Positions 54,044 to 63,675 of a stretch of DNA of 64,000 nucleotides are shown here, in pieces. Source of the stretch: Chitinophagales bacterium. GTDB taxonomy: Bacteria > Bacteroidota > Bacteroidia > Chitinophagales > UBA2359. The stretch lies in assembly GCA_041392475.1 (NCBI GenBank), contig JAWKLZ010000002.1, positions 1,620,501 to 1,684,500 of the forward strand, given 5' to 3'. Within the stretch, counting starts at the first letter, position 1. Each line of letters begins with the position of its first letter. A program made the translations under genes and the position numbers. The notes under the pieces were generated by a model. The model was not told the DNA's origin. It made no database searches and saw only the letters and a list, made by a program, of their open reading frames with translations.

Positions 54044-55534
54044 TCACTCCACCACCAATTTCCCACTACTCACTTCTCTCCCTTCAATCCTCACCCGATA
54101 CAAATACAATCCACTTTCCCAACCTTCAACATTCAAGTCCATTTCCAAATCACCAATCTCCAATCTCCAATTCCCCATTTCTCTCCCCTGCAAATCATAC
54201 ACATCCAAAACCGCTTCCTTTCCTTTCGGCAGCCGATGCTGAAAAGTCACTCGATTTTGGGCAGGGTTGGGATAAAAATGGGTGGGATAATGAGTCGTCA
54301 CTTCGTACTGAATTGAAGTAGTCAAAATACTGTCGCAATTGGCGGGCTGACAGGTGTTGCCGAGGCTGTCTACTTTGAGAACCCAACCGTCTTGGGTTTC
54401 GCTTTCTACGCCTTTACTCCACCCACACATGACAAATCCATTGTCCTCTGTGACTTCAAAATCCCATAAATAGTGATTAGAACGTAAAATATTAGAATAG
54501 GCTTTCGTCCACAAGCTGTCTCCTTCCGATGTTAGTTTCATCAATATACCAGACAACCGCCCCGAATCTTTGTGATTGCGAGAATGCCCAATGACGACTA
54601 AACTTCCGTCTTCTAATTCTCGTACCTCTCGAAAAATATCATCTAATTGCAATCCATTGAGAGCTAAAGTACCTGAATATTTTTTCTCCCATAGCATATT
54701 TCCTTCTTTGTCAATTTTGAAAATATATCCATTGGGGTCACTTTCAAGAATAGAATTAGGGTATTGATAACCTACGATTACATATCCATCTTCCACCTCC
54801 AATATATCCGAACACTCCTCAAAATAACCATTGCCATAGGTTTCTTCCCATAGCACATTTCCTTCACTATCAATTTGAAAAACCCATATATTCCGATTAG
54901 CTACCTCTTGTGAAGTCCAACCCATCACTACATAACCTCCCTCCTCCAGTTCGATAATTTCATTTCCTTGGTCATGTCCATCCAATCTACCGTAATTTTT
55001 TTGCCACTGCATATTGCCCAAGCTATCGGTTTTGACAATAAAAGCTTGTCCCAATTCATTGGGAAAATTTACTGAAAAGCCTGTCATAATGAATCCTTTA
55101 TCTCTTGTAGGAGTCAATTTTCGAGCTCCTTCAGCCAATATTCCCAAATCATAGGTCTGTTCCCATAAAAGTTCTCCTTCCAGAGAAATAGATGCCAAAT
55201 AATATCTACTATCTGAGAGGGAATCTACTTTTCCTAAAAAAATAAATAGCTTATCATCTATAATAGATAAACTTCCATTCAAATAATCGTAATTGTCTCC
55301 TTCCCCATAATTATTCAACATTTGGACTTCTCCCAGTTTATCAATTTTCCAAATAGTATATATATTTTCACCATTACTAAATGAAGAAGGCCCCAAAATA
55401 AAATACTTGTCTCCAACACTTACCAGTGACTGCATGGTTTGATAGCCTCCAAGAATATCATAATTTTTATTGAAGTAAGTTTCTTGAGCTGAAATAGTTT
55501 GCGATAATAATATAAAAAATAGAATATGTTTCAT
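54044..55534 (-). CDS. T9SS-exported repeat (propeller-like) protein, copy Y2
   Basis: 496 residues from the ATG at 55534 (MKHILFFILLSQTISAQ), the clear signal peptide; the frame opens 11 codons earlier. Same domain plan as Y3 and Y1: repeats with LWEETYG / GYVIVGYQ units and a type A T9SS sorting domain. Its 3' half is identical in bases to Y3, whereas the first half differs from both paralogues at many positions. The gene ends 17 bases before the intron's 3' boundary. Confidence 0.85.
   Translation of the reverse strand: MKHILFFILLSQTISAQETYFNKNYDILGGYQTMQSLVSVGDKYFILGPSSFSNGENIYTIWKIDKLGEVQMLNNYGEGDNYDYLNGSLSIIDDKLFIFLGKVDSLSDSRYYLASISLEGELLWEQTYDLGILAEGARKLTPTRDKGFIMTGFSVNFPNELGQAFIVKTDSLGNMQWQKNYGRLDGHDQGNEIIELEEGGYVVMGWTSQEVANRNIWVFQIDSEGNVLWEETYGNGYFEECSDILEVEDGYVIVGYQYPNSILESDPNGYIFKIDKEGNMLWEKKYSGTLALNGLQLDDIFREVRELEDGSLVVIGHSRNHKDSGRLSGILMKLTSEGDSLWTKAYSNILRSNHYLWDFEVTEDNGFVMCGWSKGVESETQDGWVLKVDSLGNTCQPANCDSILTTSIQYEVTTHYPTHFYPNPAQNRVTFQHRLPKGKEAVLDVYDLQGREMGNWRLEIGDLEMDLNVEGWESGLYLYRVRIEGREVSSGKLVVE
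54047..54772 (-). repeat. Long identical repeat shared by Y2 and Y3 (right copy)
   Basis: Counterpart of 50056-50781, offset by 3991 bases. Two such direct repeats flanking the intron could recombine and delete about 4 kb. Confidence 0.8.
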
Positions 55535-55552
55535 ATACAAATAATTATAAAA

Positions 55553-55585
55553 AATCCTCAAAACCAAAAAATGATTTTGAGGATT
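55553..55585 (-). terminator. Hairpin at the X2-Y2 junction
   Basis: AATCCTCAAAA and complement with an 11-base A-rich loop, between the X2 remnant and the Y2 start. It occupies the same place as the hairpins at 51565 and 57403. Confidence 0.55.
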
Positions 55586-55600
55586 CTTGAATGAATAAAA

Positions 55601-55873
55601 TTATTTGGCAATAACTACCTTGTGGGTAATCATTTGCTGTTCAGATTGGATTTGGAAAAAATAAGTGCCATTTGGAAAATCCATTTCCAAATCATTTTTT
55701 CCTTCTACCAAATCTCTTTGTTCCATAAATTGACCAGTGATGTTGTAAATACTTAGTTTTGCTGATTTTACAGTCAATTCTATGGTAACGGCATTGTCCG
55801 TCGGATTGGGGTAAATCAGTTTCAAAACTGTTTCGAAAGTCTTGAAACTTTGGCAACGGTTGAAAACCTTGCC
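55601..55873 (-). pseudogene. Remnant X2: isolated T9SS sorting domain
   Basis: About 75 codons of a type A T9SS sorting domain (LKLIYPNPTDNAVTIELTV to THKVVIAK) with no cargo in front of it. Upstream there is only the hairpin repeat, then the end of Y1. The reading frame opens at 55891 inside the Y1 stop region, so a functional protein is unlikely. It is best read as the stump of an X-type gene deleted by recombination. Confidence 0.75.
55836..55873. repeat. Hairpin repeat, intact copy
   Basis: Intact counterpart of the element split by the intron (52146-52181 plus 54028 onward). It sits between Y1 and the X2 remnant. Its preserved state defines the pre-insertion site of the intron. Confidence 0.75.
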
Positions 55874-55887
55874 AACAATTGAACAAC

Positions 55888-57384
55888 TCACTCCACCACC
55901 AATTTCCCACTACTCACTTCTCTCCCTTCAATACGCACCCGATACAAATACAATCCACTTTCCCAATCCTTCAAATCCAACTCCAATTCCTCCTCTCTAC
56001 TATCCAATCTCCAATTCCCCATTTCTCTCCCCTCCAAATCATACACCTCCAAAACCGCCTCTTTTCCTTTGGGTAGTCGGTGCTGAAAAGTAACTCGATT
56101 CTGGGCGGGATTGGGGAAAAATTGGGTGGGGTAATTTGTAGTGACTTCGTAATGGATAGAAGTAGTGATAATACTGTCGCAATTGGCGGGCTGACAGGTG
56201 TTGCCGAGGCTGTCGGTTTTGAGTACCCAACCGTCTTGAGTGCCGCTTTCTACGCCTAATGTAAATCCACAGATTACAAATCCATTGTCTTCTGTCACTT
56301 CAAAATCCCAAAATTGATGGGTACTGATGCTATTGCTATACACCTTTGTCCACAAACTGTCTCCTTCTGCAGTTAGCTTCACCAAAATACCCGAAAAACG
56401 CTCCAACTCATTGTAGTTTCGAGAATTTCCAATCACTGCCAAACTCTTATCCTCTAATTCTCGCACTTCCCAAAAAGCGTCGTCCAATCGAGTTCCATAG
56501 TATTCAGAAACCCCTGTATAGGTTTTCTCCCACAACAGATTTCCTTCCTTGTCTATCTTCAAAATATAGCCTCGTGAACCTTCATCTTGATTAGGTGCTT
56601 GATATTGATAGCCCACCAACACATAACCATCCTCCACCTCCAATATATCCTTACATTCTTCAAAAAACCAACTGCCATATTTTTTATCCCACAGCATATT
56701 GCCCAAACTGTCTATTTTAAACAGCCATACATCTCGATTGCTGTTTTGTATAGAAGTCCATCCCATCACTAAATAACCTCCATCGGCTGTTTGAATAATT
56801 TCTATTCCTTCATCACTGCTATTTAAACCACCATAATCATCTTGCCATTCCATATTGCCCAAGCTATCGGTTTTGATAATGTAAGCTTGTCCTAACTCAT
56901 TGGGAAAATTAGTAGAAAAGCCTGTCATAATAAATCCTCCATCCTTAGTGGGAGTTAGTTTTCTCGCTCCTTCATTCTCTGGTCCAGTATCGTATCTTTT
57001 TGTATATAGTGTGTCCCCTGTATTGTTGAACCTTATCATCAAATATTTTTCTATGTTAGTTTGTACATCCATCTCTGTTAAAAAAGCACAATATTCCTTT
57101 TCCATTTTTGCCAAGTAACCATCCTGATAGTGATGTTGATTTTTTCCATATTCTTTTTGCCACAGGACATCTCCATCCTTTCCTAACTGTACAAAAATAT
57201 ATTTTCGTCCTGAAAAATTGGAAGCAGTAGATACTCTAAATATGACAAAGCCTTCCTTATTTGGATAAATCGACAAATCAAATTCTAGCCTATTCATCCA
57301 ATCGTGGTTTTTATTGAAAAAATAATTTTGTGCGTAAACTGAAAAATAAAGTAAGAAGAAAAAAGAAAAGTATATTTTTTTCAC
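55888..57384 (-). CDS. T9SS-exported repeat (propeller-like) protein, copy Y1
   Basis: 498 residues with signal peptide MKKIYFSFFFLLYFSVYAQ. Repeats of the same plan as Y2 and Y3 (GNMLWDKKYGSWFFEECKDI, GYVLVGYQYQ, GDSLWTKVYSN) and a type A sorting domain at the end (QFFPNPAQNRVTFQHRLPKG). It is the most diverged of the three, so it probably was not part of the recent conversion event. It follows the X gene with a terminator hairpin between. Confidence 0.85.
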   Translation of the reverse strand: MKKIYFSFFFLLYFSVYAQNYFFNKNHDWMNRLEFDLSIYPNKEGFVIFRVSTASNFSGRKYIFVQLGKDGDVLWQKEYGKNQHHYQDGYLAKMEKEYCAFLTEMDVQTNIEKYLMIRFNNTGDTLYTKRYDTGPENEGARKLTPTKDGGFIMTGFSTNFPNELGQAYIIKTDSLGNMEWQDDYGGLNSSDEGIEIIQTADGGYLVMGWTSIQNSNRDVWLFKIDSLGNMLWDKKYGSWFFEECKDILEVEDGYVLVGYQYQAPNQDEGSRGYILKIDKEGNLLWEKTYTGVSEYYGTRLDDAFWEVRELEDKSLAVIGNSRNYNELERFSGILVKLTAEGDSLWTKVYSNSISTHQFWDFEVTEDNGFVICGFTLGVESGTQDGWVLKTDSLGNTCQPANCDSIITTSIHYEVTTNYPTQFFPNPAQNRVTFQHRLPKGKEAVLEVYDLEGREMGNWRLDSREEELELDLKDWESGLYLYRVRIEGREVSSGKLVVE

Positions 57385-57402
57385 TGCAATTATATTTAAT
57401 GG

Positions 57403-57444
57403 AAAAATCCTTCAGAATCAAAGCTGTGATTTTGAAGGATTTTT
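57403..57444 (-). terminator. Intrinsic terminator at the X1-Y1 junction
   Basis: An 18-bp stem with one mismatch, 6-base loop, followed on the minus strand by a T run. It ends the X1 transcript before Y1. Confidence 0.75.
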
Positions 57445-57463
57445 CTGAATTAATTAAAAAAAC

Positions 57464-59200
57464 TCAATCCATCACTACAATTTTCTTACTGAGTATTCCA
57501 GTAGCACTGTGTAATTGTAAAATATAAGTTCCAACAGATAAATTAAGAGGGACTTGCTGCTTATTCTGTTGTATATCATGCACTTCAATCAAAAGTCCAG
57601 TAATATCGTAAATCAACAACTTAGCTGTTGCAGTATTTGATTCAATAACAACAAAATCTTTAGAAGGATTTGGGTAAACAGAGAAATCTTGTTCTGTATT
57701 TTCTAAGGCTCTCTTATTGCCTTGCATGCTTTCCTTGTGCGGTATTCTATCAACTGTAGTTTGATTCAACATCGCCAATAGACTTTCTGCATACACACTT
57801 CCATAAGTATTTGCTTGTGCAATATTCTCTGCTGTCTGTAGTTCTAAGGCAGTTAACTCTGTGTATTTTCGACCACTTACTTGTACATCAATCAACAACT
57901 GATAAAATTGAATATAAGAGGCATCATATACACCCCCTCCATGCAAAGCATTGAGTTTGTTTTGAGCCTCCAACAACAAGCCTTTGTTTAGGTATTTTTT
58001 CATCAATATGGAATTGCTATGATGGGTATTCATCGCTTCTAAGAAAACAATGGCATCGGATTCCTGTTCTGCTTCTTCGTAAATTTTATATACTGCCGTA
58101 GTCAACAAGGTCTTTTCAGTTTCATCGTAATTGCCATTGTTCAATTCAGCAGCGATTCCCGTAGGAGAATTGGAATTGACCATGGCTTTCCCTATTCCTC
58201 CACTACCACTATTTCCAGCAGGACACATGACTTCATGAGCTAATTGGTTATCTGGTTGGCATTCAAAAATACCAATACCATTAGTAGAAGAACAATCGGG
58301 ATAAGATTCAGAACCAGGCAGTCCATTCGCCCAATATTCAAAACCTGCGTCTAAAAAACCTACTCTTATATTTGCCTCTGAATTTCCACAGTTGTTTTGG
58401 AATAAGTTTCCTGCGGGTAGCGGGTCGCCTGTTTGTGGGTCGCTTCCACAACCCGAACCTTGGTCGTCTAAGCGATTCTCAAAATTAGGATTGTCATTAG
58501 GAGATATGGGATTAATCAGCCATTCTTGCTCGCTTTCAAAATTGTGATAAATATTGCAGCCCATTTCTACCGACTTATTGTTTTCTTCTGTTTGAGTGCC
58601 AGTTAGATTTTCTACAAATTCAGAATTAAAGTTGGAAGCTACATTAAACTCATTTTCATTGACCATACCTCCTCCAGCAGTATTGTTTACAATGATTCCG
58701 TAATAATTGGGCTTAAAAAAGGGAGGTTCTACCCCTCCTCCTCCATCTCCAATACCCCCACCACCGCTTTGAGCAGGCACACTAAATCCTATGAAATCTA
58801 TTGTATTTTCATTTATCTCGTAATCATTGGAACCAATAGAATAAACTGCCCAAGCATCATAAATTGAAGGGGGAGGAGTATCCTCAGGTCTTAATCCTTC
58901 TTCAAAAAAAGGAGGTATATTGAATGTAAAATCATTTTTTTGGATAATATCTCCCATATTGCCATTTGTCGTAATACACTGTAGGGTATTTTCAAAATGT
59001 GTTTCTCTGACATTTATATTTCTTTTGCTGAAAGAATAAGTCTCGATTCCTTTATACAGACCTTCAAATGCAGATTGCAGATTCATCGGAACAGGAATAT
59101 CAAAGGGAGGATGTTTTTTTGATACTTCAAATTCTGAGTCATAAGCCAAGATTCCTGTTCCTCTGTCTTCAATGAAGGGAAGTTTCAACAAATTTTCTCT
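57464..59200 (-). pseudogene. C-terminal half of the IS-split X1 surface protein
   Basis: 579 codons downstream of the IS insertion. The first five codons of the open frame (from 59215) are IS terminal sequence. The body is rich in Asn, Gly and Pro, with poly-Gly stretches and NITxNxF-type turns, like a parallel beta-helix. A helical region near residues 390-480 (ETEKTLLTTAVYKIYEEAEQ) precedes the SGRKYTELTALELQTAENIA block and a type A T9SS sorting domain (FSVYPNPSKDFVVIES). With 61114-63309 it restores a 1310-codon frame. Confidence 0.85.
59196..59200. repeat. Target-site duplication, left copy
   Basis: TCTCT, matching 61109-61113. One copy belongs to the original gene. Confidence 0.8.
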
Positions 59201-59213
59201 ATTTAAGTTTCGC
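59201..59213 (+). repeat. Terminal inverted repeat of the IS, left
   Basis: 13 bases, exact complement of 61096-61108. Confidence 0.85.
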
Positions 59214-59361
59214 ATCGCTACTTAAAAAAATAAGCACTTGTTAGTTAATTGTTTTTATGTTTTAATATAAGATATTTATAGGTGCAGATATGTTATAAAT
59301 AATTGTAAATAAGTCACTTAGTTGCTTTTTTCCATTTAGGTTCTAAACAAATGCTTATCTC

Positions 59362-60837
59362 CTATTCATCTTGTACTTTAAGCTGCACCATACCCGAAAA
59401 TAATTGCCTGAAATCGTTGTCATGAATAATTAACTGCAAGACCAGTTCCATATCACATTCTATCTTTTGAACCAATCGTGTGAGAATAGAAATCATGATT
59501 TGCCACAGCCTTTGAGCAATCGTTGCTTGAATATATTGGTCTCTGATAGCTCTGAATAAGCCGCCAATCGTTTCATAATCTGAAAAGCGTTTATGCAAAC
59601 TCAACATAACATATTGAATCAAAGTTAAAGTGGTATGAGCAATATGAGCATCAAAATCTCTGGAAGCACATTTTTGAATACCTAAAAGTTGCTTTACTTC
59701 TTTGAAAAAGACCTCAATAGACCATCGAATAGCATAGATTTCCATAGCCTGAGTAAAACGAAGGCTTGTTTGGGTAGTCAGTAAAAGTCTCCATTTGCTT
59801 CGTTTAGTATACCTAACAAAAAACAACTTGACTTCCATACCTTTATAATCCACCACCACGGTATAATAATAACACCCAAGTAGGCGGCATCTTTTGGGCT
59901 TACGTTTATGAACTTTTCGCAATGTTTTTAAAATCTGCCCAGCTGACATTTCTTTGGATAAATAGTTGTATTTGGCATTGCCCATTTTACAAGCAGCCAC
60001 TATGTGAATGACTCCTTGTCGAAGTAAACGGATAGCCTTCAATGTTTTTTCGCAGCAGAACCAAGCATCAAACAACACATAATCAGGTACATATCCATGT
60101 TTCAATGCTCTTTTTATCATGCTGATTAGTTGGCTATTCTTATCCCTATCCAATTCCTTAAACCGTTCATAACCTGCCGATAATTTAGCTCTAATTTTAC
60201 GATATTGTTTTTTGAGCGCCCTAACAGGTAAACCAAAACGATAGCGTTGGCGATTTTGCCCTTCTCGGTGCAAGGAAAAATCTAAAGGTCGAAAGTTGAT
60301 TCCATCAAAATAGCCTAAGACCAAGAGTTTGAAGCCCAAAACAGTACATTTGAGAGAATGGTCATGAACTTTACTGATACCTTCGATGGTTTTGCCTGTA
60401 TGGTTCACTGGGCTATCATCAGCAGTCAAACACTTGTACTTCGGTTTCATCCCTTTTCTTTCCTCCTCACTCAATTTCACCATATGTTTGTCAGCCAGCT
60501 CATTATAGCGTTTATTAAATCGGTATAGAAGCTTACGCCAATTTATCCATTCATTGTTTTTTAAACGATACAAACAATCTTTTGCTCCTTCAAAAACATG
60601 ACTGTAAGCACCATTCGAGAATCCATGAATACTATCGACTCCCAAAAAAGGAAGCAGCAGCAGTGTGAGCATTAGCACAGAAATAGGATAACCTTGGGTT
60701 TTGAGTAAGTCTAAGGGATAGCACAAGCTTTTCAATTGAAAGGGTTCATAAGCTCGGGCTAAAGCATCTACAATATTATTTTTTTTCAGTAGGCTTTTAA
60801 TTTCGTGTACTTTTTGTATCTTGCAATCAGGCAGCAT
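59362..60837 (-). CDS. IS4-family transposase (DDE)
   Basis: 491 residues from the ATG at 60837; the frame opens 22 codons earlier at TTG. Catalytic acidic residues: the first Asp in CLTADDSPVNHTG (about 140), the second in VLFDAWFCCEK, and the Glu in YAIRWSIEVFFKEVK, which gives the IS4-type Y-(2)-R-(3)-E-(6)-K signature. The protein is highly basic. No frameshift or stop, so it may be active. The IS length and 5-bp duplication leave open which IS4-superfamily group it belongs to. Confidence 0.92.
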   Translation of the reverse strand: MLPDCKIQKVHEIKSLLKKNNIVDALARAYEPFQLKSLCYPLDLLKTQGYPISVLMLTLLLLPFLGVDSIHGFSNGAYSHVFEGAKDCLYRLKNNEWINWRKLLYRFNKRYNELADKHMVKLSEEERKGMKPKYKCLTADDSPVNHTGKTIEGISKVHDHSLKCTVLGFKLLVLGYFDGINFRPLDFSLHREGQNRQRYRFGLPVRALKKQYRKIRAKLSAGYERFKELDRDKNSQLISMIKRALKHGYVPDYVLFDAWFCCEKTLKAIRLLRQGVIHIVAACKMGNAKYNYLSKEMSAGQILKTLRKVHKRKPKRCRLLGCYYYTVVVDYKGMEVKLFFVRYTKRSKWRLLLTTQTSLRFTQAMEIYAIRWSIEVFFKEVKQLLGIQKCASRDFDAHIAHTTLTLIQYVMLSLHKRFSDYETIGGLFRAIRDQYIQATIAQRLWQIMISILTRLVQKIECDMELVLQLIIHDNDFRQLFSGMVQLKVQDE

Positions 60838-61095
60838 AATTTTTGTATTTTGTTTATAGTGAATCAAATATACACATTTTATGCTGTTTTTCCTCTTTAA
60901 CAAACAAGTTAATTTTTTGCAAAATACTTTGTATATAAATAAGTTATAAATATTTATTTCCAGTAATTATAGTGCCGAAAAAGTGCTTTCCTTAAATGGA
61001 ATTCGAGATTTAGGAGAATAATTTACAAAGCTTTAGCTCATTTAAGCCGATTGTATATAATTGTTTTAAGCCTCTTTTTCAGTAAAAAAGTAGGT

Positions 61096-61108
61096 GCGAA
61101 ACTTAAAT
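61096..61108 (-). repeat. Terminal inverted repeat of the IS, right
   Basis: 13 bases, exact complement of 59201-59213. Confidence 0.85.
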
Positions 61109-61113
61109 TCTCT
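61109..61113. repeat. Target-site duplication, right copy
   Basis: TCTCT, matching 59196-59200. Confidence 0.8.
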
Positions 61114-63309
61114 ATTAATCTCGGCATTAGGGTCTAAGAATGATAAATTATTCCTAAATACACAATTCCTAAATTTTAAATCACGTTGATTAAACAAAAA
61201 TACATGACTTAGAGATTCGTCAGATAGATTGTTCTCTCTATTGATGTGAGCAGCCTCTCTTTCAAAAGTACAACCCATAAAACCGTTGATAGGATTGGTG
61301 TTAAAAGCATAATAGCTAACGTGATTGTTGGTAAAAGTAACATTTCTTGCACTTACCTTTCCACCACAAATCCAATTGCTTTCTCCAAAATCATCGTAAA
61401 CAAAACCTTCTGCATGAATAGCATTTTTTGCATAAGATATAGAACCTCCTGTAACATCCAAAACAGCGTGTTCTCCTACAGCTTTGGGATTGATTCCTTT
61501 TAAGTGAATGCCATTCCACGATTGATGACGTGCTGCACAATTGTTGGGTTGGTCTCCATTCAATATCGTAAGGTCGGCATAATGCAATTTTAACTTTCCA
61601 CCTGCTTCAACTTTGATACCTGTGAATACAACATCATCAGCCATATTGGCATCTGCATCCGTAAATTCTACCTGACAATTCAATATCTGCAATTCTCCAC
61701 CATTTTCTATAGTTATCTGTCCTCTTACCGTTTGGTCATATACCCAAACCACTGTTTCTCCATCTTCAATTACCAAATCTTCATCAATTGTATATTCCTG
61801 TACACATCGGCAATCGTTACAAATTCTACCGGGAAGGTTTACTTCTATCACTTTTTCGGGGTCAGTTGTCACATCTGCTGCTTCTTCTACGATTTGAAAG
61901 TTCCCATAAGTCTGATTGGGATGGAAAACCAATTCGGCTCCCGAACGCACATAGAATGTCACATCAAATAGAGATACACAAGGTTCGATGGTCAATTTAC
62001 TATCTGGTTCTAAAACATAGAAAGCAGGGGCAGTTAGTGTAAATCCTTCTGGAGTTGTAAAACTAACGGTATTTTGCAAATCTGTTTCTACATGGACCAG
62101 TCTTTGGTCTTCTAAATCATCTGCCGCATCACAAACAGTTGTATTAGCTACTTCATCCACCGTAGGGTATAAACCTCTCACTGTTTTGAAAGTATATCCA
62201 GATGGAAAGACCAAATTATCTGCTGTGATATGCACTTCTGAGGGATTGTAAATTATTCTCTCCTCTGGGTTGATATTTGTCAAATCGATATTTTTATCAA
62301 TAAAATATTGATGTTTTATTCCATCTACGGGTTCCAGTAAATCATTATCTCCTCTTTCATAACCTGCAGGATATGCTCCTGAAGCATTATTAAGGTGAAA
62401 TCCTACTAAGGAAAAAGGAGCAGGATGAATATATTGGTTAGGAGCAGTATTGTTATTATTTACAGCATCTCCTATATTAGGATAGAAGTAAAAACTGGCT
62501 GCTTCACATTCTGTAGGAGTTACTTCGTTTTGGGGAAAATAATTAATGGTATTCAAATTATTTGTAGTGGCATCAAAACCAGGAGAAAAATCAATAAAAG
62601 GAAGAATTGATATATCATGTTCAGAAGCAGCTGTAGGTTTATCATTTGATGTTGTAAAAGGATATTCTCGCATTTTTGCTATAGTTACATCAATTGGAAA
62701 ACTCACTAAATCTATTACCTTTTCAGGACGAACAGTTTGATCTCCGGTACCTACACCACATTCAAGGTAAACCGTATGATTAAATACAGAATGTGGAAGA
62801 AAGCCTCCCTGACCACTGATTGGATCCATTTGGTCGAATAAATCACTTACTAATGTATGTTCCCCCGCAGTAGATACTTTATGAACTTGATTTGGTAAAA
62901 TAGGATTCCAGTTTGGATCTGACCAGGATTCATTAGCTGGATTGTATATAGCATCATCCAATACCCTAAAAATTCTCTGAGAGTTGCCTGATGCTTCAAA
63001 ATCAGGATAGAAAGGGAAAGAAACCAATTCTATTTTTCGGGTAATAGTATAGTTATCACTAAAATCACCAGGATACCAAGTTCCTTGTAAATTGTCCCAG
63101 TGTAGAAATTCCCTAGGAAAAATTTGATATTCTCCATCATATTCAAATATGGCTAAATTAGTTATTTCGATAGCAGGCTGCCCTGTAAAATCCTGATAAA
63201 TATTAATCACATTCTGCCCCTTCACCTCTCCCATACCAGAAAAGACAAAAAAGAGCAGCAAAAAACGAAGAACAGAAAATCTATCTACCAAACACATAGG
63301 GGGGGGCAT
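61114..63309 (-). pseudogene. N-terminal half of the IS-split X1 surface protein
   Basis: 732 codons from the ATG at 63309 (or the ATG four codons later) to the IS. A signal peptide (VLRFLLLFFVFSGMGEVKGQ) is followed by a large beta-rich region and, from about residue 480, repeats like those of right-handed beta-helices (ETVVWVYDQTVRGQITIENG, VEAGGKLKLHYADLTILNG, WNGIHLKGINP). In the interrupted allele the frame reads 16 codons into the IS and stops at 61066, so the product lacks the T9SS sorting domain and cannot be anchored. Confidence 0.85.
63299..63306 (-). repeat. Homopolymeric C tract at the X1 start
   Basis: About eight C on the coding strand between two candidate ATG starts, encoding three prolines. 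Change in length would affect only the upstream start. Confidence 0.6.
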
Positions 63310-63675
63310 AATGTATAAAATGCCTTCAAAAAAGAAAAGTGGACTTGTTTCATTGTAAAAATAATTTTGAATTAGAAAAAATAAATATTTAAAGTAATTG
63401 CCGTATTAGTTTTGTTTACAGGCCATTATCTTATTTTTTTCAAATCTCGACCATTGCAGCCACAATTCAAAGGACAGAAAATCAAGAAATTGACACAATT
63501 GATAGCAATTTAAGCTATTATTTTCTCTCTAAACAGGATTAACGATATTTGATTATCAATTATTTATGATTCCATGTTTTCATTGTTTCATTGACACACA
63601 CACATGCCCACCCTTCTCTATCCTGTTTTACCAAAAAATCATTACTTTAGCGGTTGAGATAAAAAGACATCTGCA
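63310..63675. other. Divergent intergenic region
   Basis: About 365 AT-rich bases between the X1 gene and the TMTC-like gene. A lone TAGTTTTG lies at 63407-63414 but lacks a TTG at the right distance. No gene or structured element seen. Confidence 0.45.

Larger units (their letters stand above)
59201..61108 (-). mobile_element. IS4-type insertion sequence, complete
   Basis: 1908 bases bounded by 13-bp perfect terminal inverted repeats (ATTTAAGTTTCGC at 59201-59213 and its complement at 61096-61108), with partial similarity continuing inward. It is flanked by the 5-bp direct repeat TCTCT. It carries one intact transposase gene. Its insertion cuts the X1 gene. Confidence 0.9.

Noticed and set aside
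54035..54316. Plus-strand frames opposite the ends of Y1, Y2 and Y3
   Set aside because: They are repeated only because the Y genes are repeated; Pro/His/Ser-rich mirror translations of the sorting domain.
59201..59215. ATG at 59215 as true start of the 583-residue protein
   Set aside because: The ATG and the next four codons lie in the IS terminal repeat; the frame continues from the N-terminal half across the IS.
63407..63414. TAGTTTTG as promoter of the TMTC-like gene
   Set aside because: No TTG at the expected distance upstream.
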